From Lepas anatifera (taxonomy: Eukaryota > Arthropoda > Thecostraca > Lepadidae): a stretch of 64,000 nucleotides of DNA. The notes beneath the pieces are model-generated. The model had not been told where the DNA came from, made no database searches, and saw only the letters and a list, made by a program, of their open reading frames with translations. Below are positions 12,361 to 21,742 of the stretch, piece by piece. Numbering within the stretch: position 1 is the first letter of the stretch; each line of letters opens with the position of its first letter. A program made the position numbers and the translations under genes. Location: positions 93,675-157,674 of the forward strand of contig JAOTON010001585.1 of NCBI GenBank assembly GCA_034440635.1, read 5' to 3'.

Positions 12361-12470
12361 TTCTTCGCCGAGCCTTTTTTAATTTTTATTTTGTATGGGA
12401 ATGGTATGGAAGAGATAGCCACAAAACTTTTTTGTTTTCGTTTTCTCGATCTTTACCCTGGACACATCAT
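12361..12470 (+). repeat. Dispersed repeat, copy 1 (TTCGCCGAGCCTTTTTT type)
   Basis: This segment (TTCTTCGCCGAGCCTTTTTT, ... GAGATAGCCRCAAAACT, ... TTTACCCTG) is repeated in the same orientation at about 14277-14375 with many substitutions. The pair lies either side of the 12.7-13.9 kb hAT-like element. I cannot assign a family. Confidence 0.55.
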
Positions 12471-12691
12471 TGTAGCTCACCTCTTGCTCGTCTAGACCAT
12501 CGATCCGATAAGAAAACACCTTGCGGAGATGACTGAATGTTGGGGCGGTAAAAAATGAACCAGTTTTGATGACCGGGATGATGTAATATTAATTAGGGTG
12601 AATCCCATTGTTTTTTTACAATTCCTTCATATCCTCATTTCAAATATTTGATTCGACAACACGGTAGTCAAAGTTCATGCAAACTCTATGG

Positions 12692-13882
12692 CTGTGGCGG
12701 ATCCAGAGGGGAGGGCAAAAAATATTTACCCCCAAACGGACAAGCTCGGGGCAGAACTATGCTGTGCCTTCCCCTCCCCCCACAAAGTCATCGACCTCCT
12801 TTTTGCCTCGACTCCGCTTGAGTTAATAACCGAGATTTGTGTTCCCTTAAAGGGAGATACGCGAAAAATTATTATTGTGGTTTCTTACTATTTGAAAAAT
12901 CCTGATAACGAAACTATCAATGATTTTTGTATCTTCGGCAAAATTTTGGGAGGCCACTCACTTATTATCGAAATAGGTTAACAGTTTCGATAAAATGCCC
13001 ATCACTTGCCCATGCCCATACCCATCACTTACTTTTCGAAAACTATTTAAAGTTGAAAAATAATGTTTCTTAATAATACAAATGTTTGCCCTCCTGTAGT
13101 TTTATTTGAATTAATTTTAAAAAGCTTTCAAAAACTCCAAAATGAATAAGTTTGCCCTAAAAACGGAAAAAACATAATTACTCAAGTCTTCAGCGGTTTC
13201 GTACCTCGAGTCTTGAGCCATTTTCTGCTTCCGCCCCAGGATGACAAAACTTTTGCGTCAGATAGGTCACGTGACCCTGGTTTGAGAATTCCTAGGCTTC
13301 TGATTGGTTAATTGTGATTTCTTTTAAGCCCTATATTTCTGCTTCAAAAGAGTTTTGGAATGTTGTTTTTCTAAAGTAATTTTTTCTGGAGTAGCCCAAA
13401 GTTCTACATCACTGTTTAGGATAGATATGACCTAATTCTTAGAGAAATTGATAGCCTTAGCCATGTGGACGTCATAAACATCGATATGAGGTGTACCGGT
13501 AAAGTCGTCTAGAAATGTTGACTTTGAGAGCAATTTTAAGGCATTTGCAGGCCGAATTCGCAAAAATGAGAATAGGACTTCTGAAACAACTTTTGGAACC
13601 TTTTGATATAGCCAATAAAATTTTTTTCGCGTATCTCCCTTTAAATCTAAACTTCAAACAGAACCAGTCAACTTCAGTGTAAGCATTGGGCCGTGGATAG
13701 CAAAAACAAGCATCTTGTGCGCATATTTTTCACCCCGTGATGGTTTTTTGCCTTTCGTCTTGGGCATCCCCAAAAACTACGGTCAAATTATATTGCGGCA
13801 ACATTTTTCACTGTCTGACGTTTTTTTATTTGTTGCGACTTTGCCTTGCCCCCCTCCAACCGACCGGCTAGATCCGGCACTG
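12692..13882. mobile_element. 1.2-kb hAT-like non-autonomous element with internal foldback
   Basis: The left end CTGTGGCGGATCCAG and right end GATCCGGCACTG are roughly inverted (CAGTGCCGGATC read from the right). The flanking octamers CTCTATGG (12684-12691) and CCCAATGG (13883-13890) agree at six of eight positions, fitting an aged target duplication. Inside, AAAGGGAGATACGCGAAAAA (from about 12851) reappears inverted near 13619-13640, so part of the element folds back on itself. No transposase frame is visible. Confidence 0.5.
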
Positions 13883-14276
13883 CCCAATGGAGACGTCCTT
13901 ATCCACTCAGCAGGGCCTCAGCAGCCGGATCCCGTCCTCAGTCGGCTGCCACGTGACTGGCGCGCGCCCGAGGCGCAGAGAAACCGGTCACGCCGGTAAA
14001 CAGGTGTCCGTGTGCCAGTGGCGTAGCCAAGGGGTGATCAGACTATAGGCTCTCCTTTTGTTCAATATTTCCTATCCAAATTTGTGAATATATTTATTTT
14101 GGCTTCTAACTGCAGTTTCTCTGCTATCAACCACCTTGACGTATTTCTTGTAATGCCACTGCTCCTGTCCCATTCACCAAATCATGAATGAACAGACCTG
14201 GCTCAGCGGCGACTCATGCGAATCTGGTACTGCCAGCGCCATCTATTGGGAAAGTTTTATAAAACTTGAAATAACT

Positions 14277-14376
14277 TTTTCGCCGAGCCTTTTTTGGTTT
14301 TGATTCTGTATGGAAATTGTATAGAGGAGATAGCCGCAAAACTCTGTTGTTTCCGTTTTTCCGATTTTTACCCTGA
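14277..14376 (+). repeat. Dispersed repeat, copy 2
   Basis: Diverged direct copy of the 12361-12470 segment; the shared landmarks are TTCGCCGAGCCTTTTTT, GGAGATAGCC and TTTACCCTG. Confidence 0.55.
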
Positions 14377-14724
14377 ATTTTTGGAAAACGCTTTCAAATT
14401 TCAGCTTCTAATATCTTTCTTATAAAGCAAAAATTCAAAAAAGTACAACAACAGAGTTGTGGAGACTGGCTCCTAGAACATAGGCCCACTCACACTGTTT
14501 CAATGATTATATTATGTAAAAGTTATTCAAACTTTAAGTTTGAGAAATTTGAAAAAGAAAGTCAGATTGTACAAAAACTAGAAATGCGTCACGCTTGAAA
14601 TATCAACTGCCGTAAACATACACATATTGTCTACTTTTGGTGAAAAAATCACGACGATGGCCACCTTACTTTACGAGATATTTCACGAAATATGCTCCCA
14701 TAGGGTTAACATTGATAACGCACC

Positions 14725-14858
14725 CTTAAGATCCCATGCCATTTTTTTGCTTATGACACACTGCCGACCACATTCACAATGAGAATGCCATCTTAAGATC
14801 CCATGCCATTTTTTTGCTTATGACACACTGCCGACCACATTCACATCATTTTTCGCAT
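14725..14858 (+). repeat. 67-bp tandem duplication preserving an empty TTAA target
   Basis: CTTAAGATCCCATGCC and the following ~50 bases occur at 14725 and again at 14792, a 67-bp shift. The second copy is preceded by CAATGAGAATGCCATC, which is also the left flank of the 9.2-kb TTAA element at 5461-5476. The second copy therefore reads like the pre-insertion site. Confidence 0.8.
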
Positions 14859-15197
14859 AATACTGTGGCGTCATTTCCGTCACTTGTAACATTTTTACAT
14901 AGGCTGAGTTCCTAGTTACAAACATGACTAAGAACTAAATAAATCATAAAAATCATTAAACAAGTACTTCTTCTTTCATTTCACTATTTCTCTGATCAAA
15001 CAAAACACATTCTAAAACTTAGCATAACTTACCATCAGTTTTGAAAATATTTGAAATGAACAAGCTACTTGTGAGTGACCGAACTGGTTTGTAAAGCAGT
15101 CCTTGACCAATACCTCAAAACACAGGATATATCATCTCACATTGAGAGCCTCCAGGCAGCTCTGGAAAGAACCCCATGAACTAACCCAGGCACTTAC

Positions 15198-15406
15198 TCT
15201 GAGAAGGAGTCCAGATACTTGTCCGCATTTTCAGCGAAGAGCAGCAGCTGTCTTTGATGCGCCTCGGAGCTAGTGTGGCACTTGAATCCGTTTTCATCAC
15301 GACACTGTTTTTGACACATCTGACAATACCATCTTAGCTTCTGGAGTCCTTTGGCCTTGGCTCGATTAGCGATCCACTTCGGAGTGCCGACCTCGTTTTT
15401 CCCCAT
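15198..15406 (-). CDS. KIN: KIN17 exon 1 with start codon
   Basis: The ATG is at 15406-15404. The product begins MGKNEVGTPKWIANR and contains KGLQKLRWYCQMCQKQCRDE followed by NGFKCH and SEAHQRQLLL. This is the N-terminal C2H2-type zinc finger of KIN17 (Cys pair in YCQMC, then histidines in KCHTSSEAH). The exon is 69 codons plus two bases and ends with a textbook GA|GTAAGTG donor; the split Glu codon is completed by exon 2. KIN17 is a nuclear, chromatin- and RNA-associated protein conserved from yeast to man. The 5' UTR and promoter must lie to the right of 15406; a CA-rich stretch and a 16-bp hairpin are found there. Confidence 0.97.
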
Positions 15407-15557
15407 GGTTACACTTTAACCAAATACACCTGGCAAAAAACAGCAGACACGCACACGTGAGCACACACATGCACACAGCACGCACATGTACAGAGCACAC
15501 TGAGGCAACAAACCACTTTCTAAAGACCCAAGTTAGAAACTTGTTACATGAGTTATA

Positions 15558-15591
15558 TGCAGTGTCGCAAAACTGGTTTTGCGACACTGCA
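15558..15591. repeat. 16-bp perfect inverted repeat upstream of KIN17
   Basis: TGCAGTGTCGCAAAAC is followed after two bases by its exact reverse complement. It sits about 150 bp upstream of the KIN17 start codon, in the expected 5' UTR/promoter region. It may be a regulatory hairpin or the remains of a repeat; a similar word occurs near 9690. Confidence 0.6.
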
Positions 15592-16126
15592 CTGCACAAA
15601 AGTGCAAAATGTAAAATTCACGTTCGAAAAAATAGAAGCAAGGGAAAATTAAATGTGAAATATTGAGGAAGCCCACTCAAATCAGACCCCGTTCAAGTTG
15701 TTTGACAGCATCACGTCATCAGGGCTGGAAGGACACAACAGTTACTTTGCAAGGCATCGGAGAAATTACACTTTTTCGAAGCCCTAAAAAGCCAATTTTA
15801 GAACTGGATCAACACAATTTATATATTTTAATAGAAAGCTGAAACATTTCTATTTTTGAAACCATCGGGCGTTTTCCAAAAACTCTAGTAAATAATATTA
15901 TTTTTACATATTTTCTAGAGCGTGTCAAAATAATAGAATCTTCAGCACTAGCAGCTGTTTGCAGCAACACTTGAACATATTTTGATTGGCCGTTGATTGC
16001 TGACGATGTTGCCATGACAACTCAAAAGAAAATAAGCAACGCTTGATCTAGTGGGTAAAAGTAAACATATCTATCTCGGCTTTCAATAAAAGTGGACAGA
16101 TTTGAGTTTGCAGGTTTTATTTTGAC
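15592..16126. other. Region upstream of KIN17, no gene recognised
   Basis: Presumed promoter side of KIN17. No TATA box or other defined element is convincing. Short open frames only. Confidence 0.35.
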
Positions 16127-16134
16127 GTTAGTAT

Positions 16135-16402
16135 CATAGGCGGATCCAGGGGAGGGGCAAGGGGGGCACGTGCCCCCCCGATCGACCCTCGGCGCCCCCT
16201 GAAAGGTCGATGGCGCCCCCCTGAAATGTCGCTTCCCACCCCCCCAGGATGCGAAAGTCGGCGCCCACCGATAGGATTTGGCGCCCACCTGATAGCTTTT
16301 GCCGGTCATAAGTGGCGCCCCCTGGTCCGGATGGCGCCCCCCGGTCCGGATGGCGCCCCCGGGAAGGTGCCCCCCCGATCGGCAATCCTGGATCCGCCTA
16401 TG
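16135..16402. mobile_element. hAT-like MITE, reference copy of the CATAGGCGGATCCAGG family
   Basis: The element is 268 bp with a perfect 16-bp terminal inverted repeat (CATAGGCGGATCCAGG at the left, its reverse complement at the right). Perfect 8-bp target duplications GTTAGTAT lie at 16127-16134 and 16403-16410. The interior is rich in GCGCCCCC and has no coding capacity. Perfect ends and duplication suggest a fairly recent insertion. Other copies are at 8048-9043 and 41658-41919, and diverged ones near 30320-30500 and 41988-42440. Confidence 0.95.
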
Positions 16403-16467
16403 GTTAGTATTATTGTTCTTCTTTTACTCCATGCAGGCGTGCATGATTAGAAATTTCCGCGAGTTTT

Positions 16468-16520
16468 CGTAACATCAAGCTTCAGGCATTGGATTCCAAT
16501 GGCTGAAGCTTGATGTTACG
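16468..16520. repeat. 25-bp hairpin with 3-base loop
   Basis: The arm CGTAACATCAAGCTTCAGGC (and five more bases) is followed by loop ATT and its reverse complement, with one mismatch in 25. It stands alone in non-coding DNA shortly after the 16.1-16.4 kb MITE. The loop is too short for a normal pre-miRNA. It may be a short inverted duplication made by template switching. Confidence 0.75.
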
Positions 16521-17640
16521 ATGGGCGCGTGTTTTCAGCTTCACCCTTATCGACGCTTATTCTGCATTTTTTTAGTAAGCAGTCAGATTATCAGCGTGTG
16601 GGTGTGGGTGCTGATAATTTGAATTTATGTGATGGAAGGTAGCCAACTTTGCGATTGAGAAGCTAGAAATTGCTTCGCTTTTTATTCTGTTGCTCATTTA
16701 TTTGTGTCGGTATTTTTGTCAAAATCATTGTCCATGGCTGCATAAGTAAAACTGGGCTTGAGTTAATGCATGCCCTTTCAACTAATTCTTTAAAGTGCTT
16801 TGATATTTTCGCTAGATTCACGTAAAATACGCCGCTCGCAGCTAAGACCAAGGTTACTGTTTAAAGGGTGAAGGAAGTCGATTTCGATTTATGCTAGATT
16901 GCTGCCAAATTACGCCAAAATTTGGTATGTTCCAGCCGATCCTCCCAAAATTGGGTAGGTTCTCCTAGAATTTGGTAGGAAAGGGTGTTGACGTCATCAG
17001 GGGAGGACTACATTTAGTTGGAGACTTGGTTGTATCCGTAGTTTGAGTACCCTGACTCAAACCTAATCAAAATACTTATTTAAAAATTGAGAAGACGTAT
17101 TTAATCAAAATTTGCGCTATTATCATGCTTTTAATGCGTTCATATACACCACGTTTAACCAATTCTACTAAGGCTGCACTTAAAAAGTGAGCGGAAACTG
17201 AGAAAGCTACAAGAAAGAAAACAGAGAAACGTAAATAAAAACGTCCTTTAAAAACCAAAAAACATCCCCTTAAACGAGACACGTCCTTAAACAGAAAGAC
17301 ATAACCAGAAAAAAACGAAAATAAGACAATATTGTAATATATGACCCTCGTTTCGTTTTTATAATTGGGTAAGGCTTTGGCACAACATTTGTTGTCATTA
17401 CTGGAGTGGTAAACGGCGGTGTAGGATAGTTTCAGCCCATCTAAATACCCACTTGAAACGAAGTTTGTACAGCAGGAATACCTAATTCTGGCACTTTGCA
17501 AGCACATACATACACCGCAGCCATCTAACAGTAAGGGCACCATGGGCAGCTATTGCACTCAGTTTGTAGCACAGTATATTGGACACAGCATTGGTATGTT
17601 GATGTGGAAGATGTGATCACAACACACAGAGATGTAAAAA
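16521..17640. other. Non-coding stretch between MITE and LINE
   Basis: The 155-codon minus-strand frame at 17076-17543 is AT-rich, hydrophobic and featureless, so I do not call it a gene. The 5' boundary of the following non-LTR element is uncertain and may lie inside this stretch. Confidence 0.4.
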
Positions 17641-19815
17641 CATCCAGAACATTACCAGGGGCCAGAGCGTATATTGATTTAGTCGTTTCTTTCCAGTCAA
17701 TTACTTGCAGGCTTCAAAAGCGTTGTTTAGGGCGCATCGATGTAAACCTTTTTCATCTCCAGGTCGCTTCAATAGACTGGTCGCCTATGCTGGCATGTGC
17801 CTCCACCGAAGGCAAGTGGGATATTTTTAAGCAAACATTCTTGCTAGAACTCGATCGTGTTGCACCACTCCGCTCCGTTCCAGCTCGTAAACCGGTTGTG
17901 TTGCCACTTTCACACCATACACGCCGCATCATTCACCAGAGACAAGTAGCACTGTTGCGGGGGTCCCGTCTCGAGTACAAAAATCTGAACCGTTTGAGCA
18001 AAGCCGCTATTCGCCGTGACTCGCGCCAATTTTTTCAGAATGAAATTCTACAAAAGGGTCGCGGTAGGTTTTGGCAGCTTTTGCGACCCGTCTTGGGCAA
18101 AAAAACAGACAAGCACTCAACCCTTTGATATGACCCCGGACGCACTCAACGACTATTACGTTTCGGTTGGACCAAACATCGCGGCCTCTATTCCCACTCC
18201 ACCGACCCCTGTTCCAGTGCGACTGCCTCGCGTCACCACGTCCACATTCACCGTCCAGCCCATCGACATACAGACTCTGCACGCCACACTTCTCAGCATG
18301 AAGCCGTCCAACAACACCGGAAGTGATGGTCTGAGCATAGTTATGTTCTCAAAAATTCTTTTCTTCTATTGGATTTTTGCTTTTGGACATCATTAACTCG
18401 AGTCTTGTCACTGGCCAAATTCCCTCCGAATGGAAACGTGCGCTGATAACCCCCATTCCAAAAGTTAAAGCTCCAGCTGGACCGGCTGACACGAGACCAA
18501 TTACTATATTGCCACCACCGATGAAACTGGTAGAAAAAGTCGTTCAAAATCAATTAGTCAATTACCTCGAAAACAACCAACTATTTTCGGATACTCAGCA
18601 TGGTTATAGACAAAATTTTTCTACTGAATCCGCCCTAAACGTCATTACCGACCACGTTTTCAGGGCGATGGATTCTGGCGAAATTACAATTCTAATTCTT
18701 TTGGATTTATCCAAGATGTTCGATGTCATTCCACACCAAATATTACTCCAAAAACTAGACCTCTATGGCATTGATACACTTTGGTTCGAAAACTACCTGA
18801 GAGGTCATACCCAACAAGTTCAGCTCAAATCTTCCGTCACTGGTGCAGTAATAAGATCTGGCTCAAAAAACAATAGCATGGGAATTTTTCAAGGTGGGAG
18901 CCTCTCTTGCGTGCTATGCCTCCTCTTCACCAACGACCTCTCTCTCCACGTCGAAGACGACGTGGTCATCACACAGTTTGCAGATGACACATCAATTTTA
19001 ATAACTGGTAAAAAGCAAGACTTGCAAAATCTTATTCGGCGAGCGGAAATTGCACTCGATTCTCTTCTTCAATGGTTCTGTGCCAACGGAATGAAAGTGA
19101 ACACGGCCAAAACTCAGATGATGATTCTAGGAACAAAAGCGATGCTACGAAATTTTCCCCCCGTTACTCTTAAATTCGGAAACTCGACTATCAACGACTC
19201 AAAAGTAGTGAAAAGTCTCGGAGTATTGCTTGATCGTCATCTAAATTTTGAACAACACGTAAACTCGGTCCAAAACAAATGTAACGGCCTTCTAATCGCA
19301 TTGACTCACGTTCGTCATGTTGTGCCGGCTCAGCTGATGCCCCAAATCGTCCAATCTCTAGTCTTGTCTGTTGTTCGTTACTGTCTGTGCGTTTACGGCT
19401 CATGTAACCCTACTCAGATTCGCAAAATTCAAAAAATCATCAACTTCTGCGCCCGGGTTATCAGCGGACGTCGGAAACACGACCACATTTCCGATGTTGT
19501 TGAGAGGCTGAAGTGGCTGGACGCCAACAGCCTCATTCACTATCACACACTTTCCTCACTTCACAAAACCATTCGCACTGGCACTCCACCATACATAGCT
19601 AACACCATAGGCCCACCACGCAACACCATTCACAACCACGCGACACGCCGGTCAGCGGAGCTGTCCCTCCCGCGGATCCGGACTGAAGCCGGGCGGCGTA
19701 GGCTGGCATACCGGGGGCAGCTCTGCTGAACGGGCTGGATATAGGAGAAGACGTGCCTTTCAAGGCAACTCTACGATGTATGCTGCTGGAGAGACAGATG
19801 AGAGAGCTGCAGTGA
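17640..19815 (+). mobile_element. 5'-truncated, frameshifted Jockey/CR1-type non-LTR retrotransposon
   Basis: Three plus-strand frames give one ORF2. At 17.7-18.1 kb is the linker after the endonuclease (EYKNLNRLSKAAIRRDSRQF, then FWQLLRPVLGKK). At 18.13-18.35 kb is NDYYVSVGPNIA and a MKPSNNTGSDGL block. From 18.38 kb comes the reverse transcriptase: IPSEWKRALITPIPKVK, HGYRQNFSTESAL, LLDLSKMFDVIPH and the catalytic QFADDTSILI. The fingers motif LSKMFD carries Met where Ala is usual, and GIFQGGSLSCVL differs from the usual GVPQGSxLGPLL, signs of decay. Frame changes lie near 18.1, 18.35 and 19.71 kb; after the last, the C-terminus continues to a stop at 19813-19815. The apurinic endonuclease domain is essentially absent. 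The BEL element begins 182 bp downstream. Confidence 0.8.
18377..19729 (+). pseudogene. Reverse transcriptase portion of the non-LTR element
   Basis: This 450-codon frame covers RT motifs 2 to 7 and the thumb/C-terminal region, ending LSLPRIRTEAGRRRLAYRG before a frameshift in a G/C run. The aspartate pair in FADD is present, so the catalytic centre itself is intact. Upstream motifs lie in other frames, and there is no endonuclease. It is therefore a relic, not a functional gene. Confidence 0.8.
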
Positions 19816-19997
19816 TCGTATTTGTTTTATGTATGATTTTATGTGTGACTTTACTCTGTATGCATGATTTTTTCTGTCTTTTATCCCAAGTTTTTATCTT
19901 ATCTAAGTGTTGCCTTCTTTTAACGACTGACGTGGAAACACGAAAAGCCACCCCATTGTTTTTAACTCGTGTGGATTGTTTCTTAATATACTGAACT

Positions 19998-21258
19998 TGT
20001 AGCCGCCTCGGCCGCCGAAAACAGTTGGAACTGCCACGTTGGGTGTATTAACACCGTGGTGTCGTTACTGACAAGAGAGCAAGTGCGTCAGACAAGGTAG
20101 CAGAGAATTGGACGGACAAGAAATTCGGTTTTTACCAAAAACACTTCCTCTGCCACATTAGCATTACCAATCCAGCTTATCCAGAAGCAATAGACTTGTC
20201 CAGCGCCAAAAAACCAAGCCAGTCACTAAAACGCCACAAGCCTAGCACAACTTGACATCACAATAACAGACGGATCCGAAATTACAATAGATTGGGGCTA
20301 CAATACTGGCTGCAAAAATGAAAGAATATGAGATGTTTCCATACCAACACGTTGCGCCTCTGCGGCCTGGCGACTTCGATAGGGTAGATCCGTACAGTCC
20401 GTGGCAGCGCTACCAGCGCCCACCCCCAGGAGCGGCACGACGCTTCGGCCTCGAAATATCGACGGCCTCGACCTATGATGCATAATGTACTAATATTACG
20501 AGAAGGCCTACAGAAAGGTGTATGAATTTACGTAGCAAACCAAATCAATTCCAACATTAAATCGGCCCAAAAGTAATATTCATAGACACATGAGAATGGA
20601 GCTAATCCTTGCAAATACTGTAATAAGTCGCAACTCAGATGCTCCAACTCACCAGGGTTGATAGTCCAACAAGTCCAACAGCGAACATTCCACCAATCAA
20701 TCCGGCACCAGAATGACCCGCGCCCCCGAGACTGTGCCGGGGTCGGCCCGGCCCACCGGCTCGCCAAATTTAGTGCAACGCCAAATTTAAATCACACGTC
20801 AGCCCAACAAAACGCAACATATAATGATCTTCATGCCACTCAGACCTTCAAATGTAACGCAGTAGTTTGTACCGATGCGATCTATATCCGTACATTTCCG
20901 AATAAACGCCACAGATCTCAAATTTCACAACATTTCGCTATATCACGCCAAACCAGGTTAAGTCACGTGATCAGTGACCTCAGTGTCGCTGCCATCTATC
21001 GGGAAACATAGCAACCCGCTCAACACAGAAGACCGACCCTCTCCAAGGAATTATTAACCAAATCCAGGTCGTGTGGGCTAAGGTCAATGGCCATAAGCAG
21101 CCATGGGCGAAGGAAGGATCTGGAGAAGGGAGAAAACACGTCTCAATTTAGCAACCGAATTCCTCCAATATTAGCTTACCCTAGAACAGTAGACCCCCAC
21201 ACCGACAAAATTAAGCCCCGTTAAAGTAAGCTCAGAAGTTTATGCCGCGGCGCCAACA
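19998..21258 (-). repeat. 3' LTR of the BEL/Pao element
   Basis: The LTR is 1261 bp, one base longer than the other through a single A/C-run difference. It adjoins target duplication GAACT at 19993-19997, which lies in the 3' flank of the 17.6-19.8 kb LINE relic. Confidence 0.96.
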
Positions 21259-21274
21259 CCCCGCCCCCTTGAAC
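21259..21274 (-). promoter_or_regulatory. Polypurine tract of the BEL/Pao element
   Basis: On the minus strand GTTCAAGGGGGCGGGG runs directly into the TGTTGG start of the 3' LTR. A purine run next to the 3' LTR primes plus-strand DNA synthesis in LTR retroelements. It has one C interruption. Confidence 0.8.
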
Positions 21275-21742
21275 CCACGCCGGTTCAACACTTACCCATT
21301 CAAATACAGCGCCGCGCTCCATGCGACATCTATACAGGGGCACAACAACCAGTGAGCCCATCGGCGACATCTGGTCCGACCCAGGTAGGGTACGGCTCAG
21401 GCGGCCAGCAGGGCCGCCGGTGTTACACATTACAATCTAGTGACGCACTAAGCCCAGAAATAGAGTCTCGCGGCACACACTTACCTAAGCCCAATATCCA
21501 TAGATTCCATGTCCATAGACCCAATGTCCTGGTCGAATAATCCAAATTCAGCCCTAGGCTGGTGGATACAGACTCAAATTCTTACCTGTACAAGACAAAT
21601 AACATCTGGAAATGTGGAGACCAGACGAACACTACGCGAATACCTTCAAACGGCTAAGCTTGGAAACACTAACGTAGAAAAACAACGAATGCAGGACCCC
21701 ACCGACCGAAGGCCCAAATCTACATTCCCAGTCGGGAAACAC
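21275..21742 (-). other. 3' untranslated region of the BEL/Pao element
   Basis: About 470 bp between the gag-pol stop codon and the polypurine tract. No additional frame such as an envelope gene is visible. Confidence 0.7.

Larger units (their letters stand above)
5481..14725. mobile_element. 9.2-kb TTAA-flanked DNA transposon (piggyBac- or Kolobok-like ends), nested
   Basis: The left end reads TTAA|GGGTGCGTTACC (TTAA at 5477-5480). The right end reads GATAACGCACCC|TTAA (TTAA at 14726-14729). The ends are therefore inverted over GGGTGCGTTA and flanked by TTAA on both sides, as in TTAA-specific superfamilies. The last 20 bases of left flank, CAATGAGAATGCCATCTTAA, recur at 14777-14796, followed by the same GATCCCATGCC that borders the right end; this looks like an unoccupied copy of the target. 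I found no transposase frame. Much of the interior is later insertions (5.9-6.3, 8.0-9.0, 11.4-11.7 and 12.7-13.9 kb). Alternative: two unrelated end-like motifs. Confidence 0.55.
3269..15197 (-). other. KIN17 intron 1 (12 kb), enlarged by repeats
   Basis: This is the intron between exon 1 and exon 2, phase 2 on both sides. Most of its length is explained by insertions listed separately: a 49-bp minisatellite and a 9.2-kb TTAA-flanked element with several nested elements. 3270-3990 and 14860-15197 hold no recognisable feature. No gene of independent function is visible on either strand. Confidence 0.8.

Noticed and set aside
16468..16520. Pre-miRNA hairpin
   Set aside because: Three-base loop and almost perfect long arms are unlike animal pre-miRNAs.
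17076..17543. 155-codon minus-strand frame with hydrophobic stretches
   Set aside because: AT-rich low-complexity coding, no signal-peptide logic, no motif, no neighbours.
20298..21011. Frames inside the BEL LTR, repeated at 28897-29559
   Set aside because: Same frames in both LTRs; no known LTR-encoded protein, no motif.
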